This document shows positions 25,559 to 34,258 of a stretch of DNA of 64,000 bases, piece by piece. The stretch's first letter is position 1. Every line of letters starts with the position of its first letter. Made by a program: the position numbers and the translations under genes. Below the pieces are notes generated by a model, which was given only the letters and a program-made list of their open reading frames with translations, was not told the origin of the DNA and ran no database searches. The stretch lies in the NCBI GenBank assembly GCA_050433985.1, contig JBNPWE010000005.1, positions 62,001 through 126,000 on the forward strand, written 5' to 3'. This DNA comes from JACIYW01 sp014359745 (lineage in GTDB: Bacteria > Pseudomonadota > Alphaproteobacteria > Rhodobacterales > Rhodobacteraceae).

Positions 25559-26304
25559 CAGCGCACGGCCTCGATCGGGCCTTTGGCGCGGCCGTGGATG
25601 AACTGTTGCAGGTAAGGGTCTGGGCTGGCGTCCATTTCCCCGATTGGCCCTGTCCACTGAATGATGCCGTCATGCAGCATCGCCACCTCATCGGCGATGG
25701 CGCGCACGCTTGTCATGTCATGGGTGATGGTCATGGCGGTGGCGCCCATTTCCACCACGATTTCGCGGATCAGATCGTTGATGACGCCCGACATGATCGG
25801 GTCAAGCCCGGTGGTGGGTTCATCGAAAAAGATGATCTCGGGTTCGGCGGCGATGGCGCGGGCAAGGCCCACGCGCTTTTGCATGCCGCCCGACAGCTCG
25901 GCGGGGAAAAGATCGGCCACGTCCGGTTTCAACCCGACACGGCGCAGCTTTTCGATGGCAACCGCGCGGGCCTCGGCCCTTGGCAGGGCGGCCTTGCCGC
26001 GCAGCAGCCGGAAGGCCACGTTGTGCCAGACCGGCAGGCTGTCAAAAAGCGCGCCGCCCTGAAACAGCATCCCGAACCGCGACAGCAGCACGTCGCGGTC
26101 GGTGTGGGTCACATCCTCTCCGGCCACGGTGATCACGCCGCTGTCAGGGTTGACAAGGCCAAGTATGCACTTGAGAAGAATGGATTTTCCCGTTCCAGAC
26201 CCGCCGATGATCACCATGCTCTTGCCCTTGGGCACAACCAGGTTCACGCCGCGCAGAACCCGGTTCTGGCCAAAAGCCTTGTGGATATCTTTCATCGTGA
26301 TCAT
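25558..26304 (-). CDS. mlaF: ABC transporter ATPase, MlaF-like
   Basis: Cytoplasmic ATPase (248 aa) powering lipid transport with the MlaE permease. Walker A GGSGTGKSILLK, signature LSGGMQKRVGLARA, Walker B EIIFFDEPTTGLDP and the H-loop TITHDM are all intact. MITMKDIHKAFGQNRVLRGV is typical of the Mla/TtgA ATPases. It overlaps the mlaE gene by 4 bp and the PqiA-like gene by 1 bp. The order in transcription is alr, mlaE, mlaF, pqiA-like. No mlaD-type MCE gene is in this operon. Confidence 0.92.
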   Translation of the reverse strand: MITMKDIHKAFGQNRVLRGVNLVVPKGKSMVIIGGSGTGKSILLKCILGLVNPDSGVITVAGEDVTHTDRDVLLSRFGMLFQGGALFDSLPVWHNVAFRLLRGKAALPRAEARAVAIEKLRRVGLKPDVADLFPAELSGGMQKRVGLARAIAAEPEIIFFDEPTTGLDPIMSGVINDLIREIVVEMGATAMTITHDMTSVRAIADEVAMLHDGIIQWTGPIGEMDASPDPYLQQFIHGRAKGPIEAVR

Positions 26305-27086
26305 GATGTGAAAAACAGTTCTGTCAGGATGTAGTTTGTCGCCAGGATCATGACCGAGGCCGCAACCACCGCCGATTTCGTCGCCCGGCCCACGCCCTGC
26401 GCCCCGCGTTCCGAATTCATCCCGTAATAGCAGCCCATCAGCGCCACGACGAACCCGAAGACCGCGCCCTTGACCAGCCCCGAACCGACATCCCAGGCCT
26501 CAAGAAATTCGACCGTGTTCCTGAGATAGGTTGCAGCGTTGAAATCCAGCCGGGTAATGCCCACCAGATAGCCGCCCATGATGCCGATGATATCCCCCAC
26601 GCCCACCAGCACCGGCACGGCCAGCGTTGCCGCCAGCACCCGCGGCACGGTCAGATATTTCATCGGGTGGGTGGACAGGGTGACAAGCGCGTCGATCTGT
26701 TCGGTCACCTTCATCGTGCCGATCTCGGCCGCGATGGATGAGGCAACGCGCGCCGCCACCATCAGCCCGCCCAGAACCGGACCCAGTTCGCGCGTCATGC
26801 CGATGGCCACGATCGAGGGCACGACCGACTCGGCGTTGAACCGCGCGCCGCCGGCGTAGATTTGCAAGGCCAGCGCGCCGCCAGTGAAAAGCGCGGTCAT
26901 CCCCACAACTGGAAGGCTGAAATAACCAATGGTCATAAGTGCCTGCGCGAATTCCTTGAGGTAGAACGGCGGGCGAAACAGATGCGATATGGTCAGCATG
27001 GCAAACAGTGCCACCCGCCCAAGAGAGGCCAGCATCGCCAGGGTCATCCGCCCAAGATGCGCAACGGGGGCCAGCACGGTCGTCAT
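26301..27086 (-). CDS. mlaE: ABC transporter permease, MlaE family
   Basis: Inner-membrane permease of 261 residues. Family features are LPVVGMTALFTGGALALQIY, RELGPVLGGLMVAARVASSI, AAEIGTMKVTEQIDAL and the C-terminal FGFVVALMGCYYGMNSERGA. With MlaF it should form the core that moves phospholipids between the membranes. It overlaps alr and mlaF by 4 bp each, so the three are translated as one unit. The periplasmic and outer-membrane partners mlaA and mlaC lie 30 kb away in this window. Confidence 0.92.
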   Translation of the reverse strand: MTTVLAPVAHLGRMTLAMLASLGRVALFAMLTISHLFRPPFYLKEFAQALMTIGYFSLPVVGMTALFTGGALALQIYAGGARFNAESVVPSIVAIGMTRELGPVLGGLMVAARVASSIAAEIGTMKVTEQIDALVTLSTHPMKYLTVPRVLAATLAVPVLVGVGDIIGIMGGYLVGITRLDFNAATYLRNTVEFLEAWDVGSGLVKGAVFGFVVALMGCYYGMNSERGAQGVGRATKSAVVAASVMILATNYILTELFFTS

Positions 27087-28132
27087 GCGCCTGCGCCCAC
27101 ATAGCGGCGCGCAAAACGCGGCCCAAGGCTGGTCAGCACCTCGTATCCGATGGTGTCGGCCACCAGTGCCAGATCATCCACGGTTTGATTTACCCCAAGT
27201 AAATCAAGGTGTTTTGGGTCGTCGTTCAGGTGCGTTATGTCCACAGTCAACAAATCCATCGATACCCTTCCCACCAGCGGACACGGCACATCCTCGTGCC
27301 ACAGCGTGGCGCGGTTGCCCATCGCGCGCAAGATCCCGTCGCCGTAGCCGCCCGACAGGGTTGCGATCCGCGTCGGCACCTCTGCCACCCAGGTGCAGCC
27401 GTATCCGACCGCCTCGCCCGGCTCAAGGTCGCGCGTCTGGATGACCGGGAGCGACAGATGGGCGACGGGGCTTGCCGCCTCGAACGGCTGCCCGCCATAC
27501 AGGCCGATACCGGGGCGCGTCATGTCGAAATGATATTCGGGGCCCATCAGGATGCCGCCGGTCGCGGCAATCGACCGGGGCACGCCGGTGCCATCGGTTA
27601 ACTGCCCGAACAGCGCCAGTTGTGCTGCGTTCATCGGATCATCGGGCGTATCGGCGCAGGCCAGATGGCTCATGATCAGGGTCGGCGCGCCCGACAGGGC
27701 AATATCGGCCACCGCCAGCCATTCGGCCGGCTGCATGCCAAGCCGGTTCATCCCGGTGTTGATCTGAATGCCGTAGGGGTGTCGTGGCAGCGCCTCCAAA
27801 TGGCGGGTAAGCTGTTCGACCGAATTGAGCATCGGCACAAGCCCGAGATCATGGATCATGTCGGTGTCGCCGGGCATGTGGCCGGAATAGATGTTTATTT
27901 CCGGGGCGGGGCCAAGCGCCTCGCGGATCGCGGCGCCTTCTTCGGCCACGGCCACGAAGAACTTGCGCGCCCCCGCCCGGTGCAGCGTGCGCGCCACCGG
28001 CCCGATGCCAAGCCCGTACCCGTCGGCCTTGACGGTTGCGGCGGTGATCACCCCCTTGCCAGAGGCGGCATCAAGCGCGCGCCAGTTCGCGGCGAGCGCG
28101 TCAAGATCGATGGTAAGTGTCGCTGTTCCCAT
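27083..28132 (-). CDS. alr: Alanine racemase
   Basis: PLP enzyme (349 aa) that makes D-alanine for peptidoglycan. The PLP lysine lies in TVKADGYGLG. The C-terminal beta domain has EAVGYGCTWVAE, with the catalytic tyrosine, and VGRVSMDLLTVDIT. LYGGQPF is also conserved. Expected length for an alphaproteobacterial Alr. It heads the mlaE-mlaF-pqiA unit with a 4-bp overlap, linking wall precursor supply with envelope lipid transport. It lies 76 bp downstream of the methyl-THF methyltransferase gene on the same strand and might be cotranscribed with it. Confidence 0.93.
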   Translation of the reverse strand: MGTATLTIDLDALAANWRALDAASGKGVITAATVKADGYGLGIGPVARTLHRAGARKFFVAVAEEGAAIREALGPAPEINIYSGHMPGDTDMIHDLGLVPMLNSVEQLTRHLEALPRHPYGIQINTGMNRLGMQPAEWLAVADIALSGAPTLIMSHLACADTPDDPMNAAQLALFGQLTDGTGVPRSIAATGGILMGPEYHFDMTRPGIGLYGGQPFEAASPVAHLSLPVIQTRDLEPGEAVGYGCTWVAEVPTRIATLSGGYGDGILRAMGNRATLWHEDVPCPLVGRVSMDLLTVDITHLNDDPKHLDLLGVNQTVDDLALVADTIGYEVLTSLGPRFARRYVGAGA

Positions 28133-28208
28133 GCGGTGGTTTTGACAGGCCGGGGCCCGACGTCAAGCTGAAAACGCCCGCCGCCGCGTCACAACCAATC
28201 TTGGGTGC

Positions 28209-29201
28209 CTATTCCCGCCGACGCCGCGCGCCGCGCCCCGAACGCCCGCCCGTGGCGCCGCCCGCCGCCGCCTGCGCGGATGCCTCGGCAAAGCTTTGCC
28301 CGGCCTGAACCGCCTCCAGCACCCTTGCAAAGCGGATCCATTCGGCGCCGTTCGCATCATGGTTCATCAGGAAATTGGCGGCGCGGATCGCCTCCATCTC
28401 GGGGGCGCGAATCGGGTTCATGATGGCGCTGGTCATGCCCGCGCCGATGGCCATCGGCAGAAAGGCCGCGTTGATACCGTGGCGATGCGGCAGGCCGAAC
28501 GAGACGTTAGAGGCGCCGCAAGTGGTGTTCACGCCCAATTCATCGCGCAGGCGGCGCACCAGAGTGAACACCTGCTGCCCGGCGCTGGCCATGGCACCGA
28601 TCGGCATCACCAGTGGATCAACGACAATATCATGCGCCGGAATGCCGAAATCGGCGGCGCGTTCGACGATTTTTTTCGCAACCGCAAAACGCACGTCGGG
28701 GTCTTCGGAAATGCCGGTATCATCGTTCGAGATGGCGACCACCGGCACGTTGTATTTCTTGACCAGCGGCAGCACCAGTGCCAGGCGCTCTTCCTCGCCG
28801 GTCACGGAATTAAGCAGCGGCCGCCCCTCGCAAACCTGCAATCCGGCCTCCAGCGCGCCGGGCACCGAACTGTCGATGCACAGCGGCACATCGACCCGCG
28901 ATTGAATCCGCGCAATCAGGTCGCGCATCAGCGGCGGCTCTACGAAATTGTTGTCGGCATAGCGCGGATCGGTTGCCATCTTGTTGGTAAAGACCGCGCC
29001 GGAATTCACATCCAGCACCATCGCCCCGCACGCCACCTGTTCCAGCGCATCGCGTTCGATGGTGGAAAAATCGCCCAGCTCCAGTTCGGCCGCCAGTTTC
29101 TTGCGCCCGGTGGGGTTGATGCGTTCGCCGATCACGCAGAACGGTTCGTCAAAGCCGATGACAACGGTTTTCGTTTTCGATTCCAGTACGGTGCGTGTCA
29201 T
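28209..29201 (-). CDS. Methyltetrahydrofolate:corrinoid methyltransferase (pterin-binding, MetH/AcsE-like)
   Basis: TIM-barrel pterin-binding protein (330 aa) that moves methyl groups between tetrahydrofolate and a corrinoid protein. FCVIGERINPTGRKKLAAEL is the family start, and LDVNSGAV, PLCIDSSVPGALEAGL, LLNSVTGEEER and VAISNDDTGIS give the barrel strands that bind the pterin. GASNVSFGLPHRHGINAAFL near residue 220 is also typical. The tail is Ala/Gly/Arg-rich. It overlaps the virulence-factor gene by 4 bp. Together with the MttB-like protein at 12083 it suggests demethylation of a quaternary amine feeding the folate pool, which is inference. Confidence 0.88.
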   Translation of the reverse strand: MTRTVLESKTKTVVIGFDEPFCVIGERINPTGRKKLAAELELGDFSTIERDALEQVACGAMVLDVNSGAVFTNKMATDPRYADNNFVEPPLMRDLIARIQSRVDVPLCIDSSVPGALEAGLQVCEGRPLLNSVTGEEERLALVLPLVKKYNVPVVAISNDDTGISEDPDVRFAVAKKIVERAADFGIPAHDIVVDPLVMPIGAMASAGQQVFTLVRRLRDELGVNTTCGASNVSFGLPHRHGINAAFLPMAIGAGMTSAIMNPIRAPEMEAIRAANFLMNHDANGAEWIRFARVLEAVQAGQSFAEASAQAAAGGATGGRSGRGARRRRE

Positions 29202-29554
29202 TCTTCTTCCTCTGGGCCTTGGGGCGCCTCGGTGGGGGGCGTCTGGTTGGGGGGCGATGCGGCCCAGCCGTCACTGTCGATCAAAGCGCGCAGCTTTTGG
29301 GTGTCATAATCGGCTTCAATGCCGGCCGCCACGGATTTCGCGACCTCTGTCGGCTCGCCCGCGATCTCGGTCGGGGCGGCCTTGCGCCAGTCGGCCATAT
29401 AGGCGTCGGCATCACGGGCGCCGCTGCGCATGGCGCAGCGGTCGATGGCCTGTTCGAACCGTTCGGCAAGGGCGATCTTGCTGGCGCCACGACCCCGGCC
29501 CACGATGACCTGGGCCGGAATGTCGCGCCAATAGACGATGATGACCTGGGGCAT
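29198..29554 (-). CDS. 'Virulence factor' family protein (PF13769-like), methyl-transfer neighbourhood
   Basis: Small soluble protein of 118 residues. MPQVIIVYWRDIPAQVIVGR and AERFEQAIDRCAMRSGARDA are the recognisable parts. The C-terminus is a Pro/Glu-rich tail (PPTEAPQGPEEEE). Despite the family's name no virulence role is established. In Rhodobacterales it accompanies methyl-THF methyltransferase genes, as here (ATGA 4-bp overlap), so a role in corrinoid-dependent C1 transfer is more likely. It is the first gene of its transcription unit and is divergent from ppx. Confidence 0.75.
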   Translation of the reverse strand: MPQVIIVYWRDIPAQVIVGRGRGASKIALAERFEQAIDRCAMRSGARDADAYMADWRKAAPTEIAGEPTEVAKSVAAGIEADYDTQKLRALIDSDGWAASPPNQTPPTEAPQGPEEEE

Positions 29555-29731
29555 CGGGTTCCTTTCCGCATCACGCGCATCTCGGCACCGGGCTGAATCC
29601 CGTGCGCTGAATGCCGTGCATGGTTAGGCGGTATCGCGCGGGCGTGCCAGTGGCGGCAGTCGGAAAAATCCTCATCTTCATTATGAACGCAAGCCGGTCG
29701 CAGAGCCTTGCACGTCGGCACGCACGCGATT

Positions 29732-29747
29732 AAGTTAGCGGTAACTT
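29732..29747. promoter_or_regulatory. Inverted repeat AAGTTA-GCGG-TAACTT upstream of ppx
   Basis: Perfect 6-bp arms at 29732-29737 and 29742-29747 in the divergent virulence-factor/ppx gap, ending 15 bp before the ppx ATG and just before its GGAGGG. It could be an operator or a small hairpin that affects ppx translation. Confidence 0.35.
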
Positions 29748-29762
29748 GAATTGGAGGGCGAC

Positions 29763-30875
29763 ATGACGCCCGAGCGTCCACAGGCTGCGGACGCGGCCTT
29801 GCTTGCGGTTGTGCCGACCGTGGCCAAATCTGCCGGATCGTCGGCGCTTTACGGCGCCCTTGACCTTGGCACCAACAGTTGCCGCATGCTGATCGCCCAG
29901 CCCAGGGGGGATGAGTTCGTGGTGCTCGACAGTTTTTCCAAATCCGTGCAGCTTGGGCACGGGCTGGAAGCGTCTGGCCGCCTGTCGCGCGGATCGATGG
30001 AACGTACCATCGCGGCGCTGCATGTCTGTCGTCACAAGCTGGAAAAGAACCGGGTGGGCCGGATGCGTCTGGTCGCCACCGAGGCCTGCCGCCGGGCGCG
30101 GAACGCGCGCGATTTCATCGCGCAGGTGCGGCGCGAAACCGGGCTGGCCCTGGAAATCATCGCCCCCGAGGAAGAGGCGCGGCTTGCGGTGGTGTCCTGT
30201 GCCTCGCTGGTGTCTAAACGCACCGAACAGCTTCTGGTGGTCGATATCGGCGGCGGATCGACCGAGCTGGTGTGGATCGACCTGTCTGACGTGCCGCCCC
30301 CCGACCGGGCGCGCGCCATGCTGCGGTTGCGATCGGGCTTTGCCCCCCCGAACACGCATGAACCCGCCGCGCGGGTGGTTGACTGGATTTCGGTCCCCCT
30401 GGGCGTTGCCACGCTGAAAGACAGTTACCGCGATGTCGATGACGATGCCGCGCGTTTCGCGCTGATGAGCTGGTTCTTCGAGGAAAACCTGACCAGCTTT
30501 TCCCCCTATCATTCCGAACAGCCGCGTGAGGGGTTCCAGATCATCGGCACCTCGGGCACGGTCACCACGGTGGCCGCGTCCTTCCTGGGTCTGCGCCGCT
30601 ATGACCGTAACAAGGTCGACGGGCTGTGCATGACCACGGATCAGATCGACCGGGTGATCCGCGAATATCTGCTGCTGGGCCCCGATGGCCGCCGCACCGA
30701 CCCGCGCATCGGGCGTGACCGGCATTCGCTGATCATGTCGGGTGCGGCGATCCTTCAGGCGCTGATGCGCATCTGGCCGACCGACCGGCTGTCGGTGGCC
30801 GACCGGGGGTTGCGCGAGGGACTGCTTTACGCGCAAATGAGCGCCGATGGCGTAATCGGTGACGGGACGGCGTGA
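29763..30875 (+). CDS. Ppx/GppA family phosphatase
   Basis: Actin-like-fold phosphatase (370 aa) acting on polyphosphate or pppGpp. Phosphate-1 motif ALDLGTNSCRMLIAQ, catalytic region IIAPEEEARLAVVSC, phosphate-2 motif VVDIGGGSTELVWID, and IIGTSGTVTTVAA for the second adenosine-side motif. It lacks the C-terminal HD extension of long exopolyphosphatases, so it is a short Ppx/GppA protein. Start ATG 29763 has GGAGGG 7 nt upstream. It is followed without a gap by rlmE, a frequent arrangement in this order. Confidence 0.9.
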   Translation: MTPERPQAADAALLAVVPTVAKSAGSSALYGALDLGTNSCRMLIAQPRGDEFVVLDSFSKSVQLGHGLEASGRLSRGSMERTIAALHVCRHKLEKNRVGRMRLVATEACRRARNARDFIAQVRRETGLALEIIAPEEEARLAVVSCASLVSKRTEQLLVVDIGGGSTELVWIDLSDVPPPDRARAMLRLRSGFAPPNTHEPAARVVDWISVPLGVATLKDSYRDVDDDAARFALMSWFFEENLTSFSPYHSEQPREGFQIIGTSGTVTTVAASFLGLRRYDRNKVDGLCMTTDQIDRVIREYLLLGPDGRRTDPRIGRDRHSLIMSGAAILQALMRIWPTDRLSVADRGLREGLLYAQMSADGVIGDGTA

Positions 30876-31589
30876 ATGGCACAGGAACCCGGTGGATCGG
30901 GGCGTGGACAGCGGGAACTGCGGGTCAAGGTGAAAACCGCCAAGGGGCGGCGGATATCCTCGACGCGCTGGCTGGAACGGCAGTTGAACGACCCCTATGT
31001 GCAGCGCGCCAAACGCGAAGGGTTTCGCGGGCGCGCCGCGTTCAAGATCATCGATCTGGATGACCAGTATCATTTCCTGAAACCCGGCGCGCGGGTGGTC
31101 GATCTTGGCTGCGCGCCCGGTGGGTGGTGTCAGGTGGCTGTCACGCGGGTGAACGCGCTTGGGCAGCGTCCGGCGCGGCAGGGCAGGGTTCTGGGCATTG
31201 ACCTGCAACCGGTAGAGGCGGTACCGGGCGCCGAGATACATCTGCTTGATTTTCTGGAAGACGGGGCCGACGCCAAGGTCAAGGAATGGCTGGGTGGCAA
31301 GGCCGATGTGGTGATGTCGGACATGGCCGCCTCGGCATCGGGGCACAAGCAGACCGACCATCTGCGCATCATCGCCCTGTGCGAGGCGGCAGCCGAATTC
31401 GCCTATGATGTGCTGGAAGAGGGCGGAACATTTGTCGCCAAGGTGCTGGCGGGTGGCGCCGAAGGCAGCTTGCAGGCGGATCTGAAGCGGAATTTCACCA
31501 AGGTCGCCAACCTCAAGCCGCCGTCAAGCCGGGCCGACAGTTCGGAAAAATTCGTGGTGGCCACCGGCTTTCGCGGGCGCCGGGCATGA
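30876..31589 (+). CDS. rlmE: 23S rRNA 2'-O-ribose methyltransferase RlmE
   Basis: Methylates the ribose of U2552 (E. coli numbering) in the 23S rRNA A-loop during large-subunit assembly. The 237-residue protein has REGFRGRAAFKIIDLDDQYH (the first catalytic Lys), the SAM motif VVDLGCAPGGWCQVAV, SDMAASASGHKQTDHLRI, with the catalytic Asp, and FVAKVLAGG, with the catalytic Lys. An N-terminal Gly/Arg-rich extension is present. ATG 30876 follows the ppx stop directly; the stop overlaps trmO by 4 bp. Confidence 0.95.
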   Translation: MAQEPGGSGRGQRELRVKVKTAKGRRISSTRWLERQLNDPYVQRAKREGFRGRAAFKIIDLDDQYHFLKPGARVVDLGCAPGGWCQVAVTRVNALGQRPARQGRVLGIDLQPVEAVPGAEIHLLDFLEDGADAKVKEWLGGKADVVMSDMAASASGHKQTDHLRIIALCEAAAEFAYDVLEEGGTFVAKVLAGGAEGSLQADLKRNFTKVANLKPPSSRADSSEKFVVATGFRGRRA

Positions 31590-32065
31590 GCGGGCGGCGC
31601 GAAGGGGAAACAGCACTGGCCCATGATCCCGCAAAGCTGACCGATGCAACCCTTGCCTTCATCGGCACGATCGAGACGGCATTCGGCCCCGGAAACTGCC
31701 CCAGGAACATCGCGCAGGCCCGTGAAACCGGCCACCCCGCGCACCTGCACATCGACCCGCCCTATCGGCCGGGGCTGGACGGGATTACGCCGGGTGATGC
31801 GGTGATCGTGCTTTACTGGATGGCCGGGGCGCCGCGCGATCTGATCCGGCAGGTGCCCCGGCACCGCGAATCGGCCACAGGGGTGTTTTCGCTGCGATCC
31901 CCGGCGCGCCCGAACCCCGTTGCCATGGCAGTGGTGCGGGTTCTGGCCGTTGATGCGGGGGTGGTCACTGTGGATGCGATGGACTGCTGGTCGGGAACGC
32001 CGCTGCTTGATATAAAGCCCTATCTGCCATCGGTCGATGTGCCCCCGGCCGCTGACAGCGTGTAG
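31586..32065 (+). CDS. TrmO-like tRNA (t6A37-N6) methyltransferase, UPF0066/TsaA family
   Basis: Predicted SAM-dependent enzyme converting t6A37 to m6t6A37 in tRNA-Thr. The 159-residue beta-barrel protein carries the family strings GVFSLRSPARPNPVAM and GTPLLDIKPYLP near the C-terminus. The N-terminus AFIGTIETAFGPGNCPRN is a shortened version of the usual opening. Translational coupling to rlmE (ATGA) places two RNA methyltransferases in one unit. Some TsaA-like proteins have other roles, so function is inferred from family. Confidence 0.85.
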   Translation: MSGRREGETALAHDPAKLTDATLAFIGTIETAFGPGNCPRNIAQARETGHPAHLHIDPPYRPGLDGITPGDAVIVLYWMAGAPRDLIRQVPRHRESATGVFSLRSPARPNPVAMAVVRVLAVDAGVVTVDAMDCWSGTPLLDIKPYLPSVDVPPAADSV

Positions 32066-32078
32066 GGGGCGCGTTCAG

Positions 32079-32218
32079 CGCGTGTTGTGATCAACCAGAC
32101 CCGCACCCTGGCCGTCCAGGAAAACGCTCTCTCTCTCATCCTCTCGAAAAAAAATACTCCGATCCCGCGCCCGCCTCATGCGCGCCGCTCACTATAATGA
32201 CCCCGACCGGCTGAAATC
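32079..32218 (-). repeat. GAGTATTT intergenic element, copy C
   Basis: Core AAATACTC at 32152-32159, CATCCTCTCGAAAAA on one side and CCCGCGCCCGCCTCATGCGCG on the other, with the outer part (GTGTTGTGATCAACCAGACC) matching A and B. It lies downstream of lexA on the minus strand, and also just after the convergent trmO. The gap 32066-32291 holds nothing else. Confidence 0.85.
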
Positions 32219-32291
32219 CGCGAAAACGGCGCAAAACGATCTGCCGCCATCCCAAACCGACCCCCCCCCGTCACCCTGTTCCGAAATCGCC

Positions 32292-32990
32292 TCAGTAGCT
32301 GCGGATCAGCCCGACAAGCCGACCCTGCACCTTGACCTGATCATCGCCCAACAGGCGGGTTTCATAGGCCGGGTTTGCCGCCTCAAGCGCGATCATGCCG
32401 CCCTTGCGGCGAAAGCGCTTCAGCGTGGCCTCATGCCCATCGACCAGTGCCACCACGATATCGCCGTTATCGGCGGTGGCCTGTTCGCGGATCACCACGA
32501 TATCGCCGTCGTTGATCCCGGCTTCGATCATCGAATCGCCGTTCACCTCCAGCGCGTAATGCTGGCCCTTGCCTGACAGCATGCTGTCGGGCACCGCGAT
32601 ATGATGCGAAATTTCCGATATCGCCTCGATCGGGGTGCCGGCCGCGATACGCCCCATCACCGGCAATTCCAGCGCATGCACCGACACGATGTCTTGTGCT
32701 GCGGCGGGCCGCGCAGCGCGGTCACCCTGAACCGAACCATGAACCACGGTGGGCACGAAACCCGGCCTTTCCATCGCCTCGGGCAGTTTGAGGATTTCAA
32801 TCGCGCGGGCGCGGTGGGCCAGGCGGCGGATGAAACCGCGTTCCTCCAGCGCCGTGATCAGCCGGTGGATGCCCGATTTCGACCGCAGGTCCAGCGCATC
32901 CTTCATTTCGTCGAATGACGGCGGCACCCCGTCGCGCTGCATGCGTTTGTTGATGAAATCGAGCAGTTCTATCTGCTTGCGGGTCAGCAT
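32292..32990 (-). CDS. lexA: LexA repressor, SOS master regulator
   Basis: Transcriptional repressor and self-cleaving protease of 232 residues. Winged HTH at about 1-65 (TRKQIELLDFINKRM, PPSFDEMKDALDLRSKSGIH). Cleavage site Ala117-Gly118 in GRIAAGTP. Catalytic dyad Ser153 (EVNGDSMIEAG) and Lys191 (EATLKRF). RecA* would stimulate autocleavage after DNA damage. Its own promoter carries three GTTC half-sites (33023-33048), so it is autoregulated. Two further perfect boxes in the window lie at 20678 and 20716. It is transcribed after the moeA operon but has its own control region. Confidence 0.97.
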   Translation of the reverse strand: MLTRKQIELLDFINKRMQRDGVPPSFDEMKDALDLRSKSGIHRLITALEERGFIRRLAHRARAIEILKLPEAMERPGFVPTVVHGSVQGDRAARPAAAQDIVSVHALELPVMGRIAAGTPIEAISEISHHIAVPDSMLSGKGQHYALEVNGDSMIEAGINDGDIVVIREQATADNGDIVVALVDGHEATLKRFRRKGGMIALEAANPAYETRLLGDDQVKVQGRLVGLIRSY

Positions 32991-33022
32991 TCGGCGTACT
33001 CCGATCCGGTAAGATCCGATGG

Positions 33023-33048
33023 GTTCACCCTATGTTCTAGCCATGTTC
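33023..33048 (-). promoter_or_regulatory. Tandem LexA boxes in the lexA promoter
   Basis: GTTC occurs at 33023, 33034 and 33045, exactly 11 bp apart, which creates two overlapping GTTC-N7-GTTC boxes about 33 bp upstream of the lexA start codon. On the coding (minus) strand they read GAAC-N7-GAAC. Confidence 0.85.
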
Positions 33049-33058
33049 CGCCTTTGTG

Positions 33059-34258
33059 TCAACGGCTGGTTCGATCAAGAGAGATAAAGGGCACCGTGTC
33101 ACCCGCAGCGCGCGGCCCCTCATGGGGGGCGCGCACCAAAAGCGCGTCAGCCTCTGCCAGCACGGTCAGCAGGGAACTGTCCTGTGCGCCGAATGGGGTG
33201 ATGTGGGGCAGGGCCTCGGCCGGGGTAAGGCGGGCGCGCATGTAATGGGCGCGCGGCCCGTTCGCGGGCAGGGCATCGGTCAGAATTGCCGACCGCATCG
33301 GCGATCTATCATCCGGCAGGCCCAGCATCCGCCGCAGCAGGGGTAACATGAATATATGGCCGCAAACAATTGATGAAACAGGGTTTCCGGGCAAGCCCAG
33401 CATCACCGACCCACCCATCCGACCCGCCATCAATGGCTTGCCGGGGCGCATGGCGATCTTGTAGAACGCCCGCTCCATCGCCAGGCTTTCGGCCACGGCG
33501 CCAACGTGGTCATGATCCCCGACCGACGCGCCGCCGATGGTCACGATCAGATCGGCGCCTTGCGCCAATCCGAAGATGGTGCGCAGGGCATCGGGGGTAT
33601 CGCGGGCGATCGGCATCAGTCGTACCTCGGCGCCCACATCCTCGGCCATCGCCTTGAGGGCGAAGGCGTTCGAGGCGATGATCTGATCGGGGCGCGGGGC
33701 CTCGCCGGGCATCACCAACTCATCCCCCGTGGCGATCACGGCCACGACGGGTTTGCGCGCCACGCGCACCTTTGCGATGTTCATCGCCGCAAGCAGGGCA
33801 ATATCGGCAGGCGACAGCCTGCGCGGGGCAGCAAGCTGCGCACCCACTTTGAAATCAGCGCCTTGCGGGCGGATGTTCGCGTTGGGCGGGCAGGCATCGG
33901 TCAGGGTGATGCGCCCGCCAATGGCCGTGACATCTTCCTGGATGACCACCCTGTCAGCGCCGCGCGGCACCGGCGCGCCGGTGAATATACGTACCGCCTG
34001 CCCAGGGCCAAGCGCGCCGTCGAAGCCATGCCCGGCGCCCGCCTCGCCGACCACCGCATATTGCGTGCCGACCCCCGCCTCACCGGGGCAAAGCGCATAG
34101 CCGTCCATCGCCGATGCCGGGAAGGGCGGTTGATCGCGGCGCGCGGTGGCGGCCTCAAGCATCACGCGGCCTGCTGCCTCGGCCAAGGGCACGGTGACGG
34201 GTGAAACCACCCTGCCAAGGCCCAGAACGCGGGCAAGCGCCTCTTCAACCGAAATCAC
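33059..34258 (-). CDS. moeA: Molybdopterin molybdenumtransferase MoeA
   Basis: Inserts molybdate into adenylylated molybdopterin. The 399 residues contain the domain III opening PPFPASAMDGYAL, the RIFTGAPVPRGADRVVIQED region, the MogA-like fold VVAVIATGDELV and DLIVTIGGASVGDHDHV, PGKPLMAGRMGG and LGLPGNPVSSIVC. The start is GTG at 34258, overlapping the moaC stop by 4 bp (GTGA), with residues VISVEEALARVL as the normal MoeA start. An upstream open frame exists but is shadow sequence. It is the last gene of the trpGDC-moaC-moeA unit. Confidence 0.94.
   Translation of the reverse strand: MISVEEALARVLGLGRVVSPVTVPLAEAAGRVMLEAATARRDQPPFPASAMDGYALCPGEAGVGTQYAVVGEAGAGHGFDGALGPGQAVRIFTGAPVPRGADRVVIQEDVTAIGGRITLTDACPPNANIRPQGADFKVGAQLAAPRRLSPADIALLAAMNIAKVRVARKPVVAVIATGDELVMPGEAPRPDQIIASNAFALKAMAEDVGAEVRLMPIARDTPDALRTIFGLAQGADLIVTIGGASVGDHDHVGAVAESLAMERAFYKIAMRPGKPLMAGRMGGSVMLGLPGNPVSSIVCGHIFMLPLLRRMLGLPDDRSPMRSAILTDALPANGPRAHYMRARLTPAEALPHITPFGAQDSSLLTVLAEADALLVRAPHEGPRAAGDTVPFISLDRTSR

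Noticed and set aside
29440..29475. Further SOS box (GTTC...GTTC) in the virulence-factor gene
   Set aside because: Spacing between the two GTTC is five, not seven, and it lies inside coding sequence.
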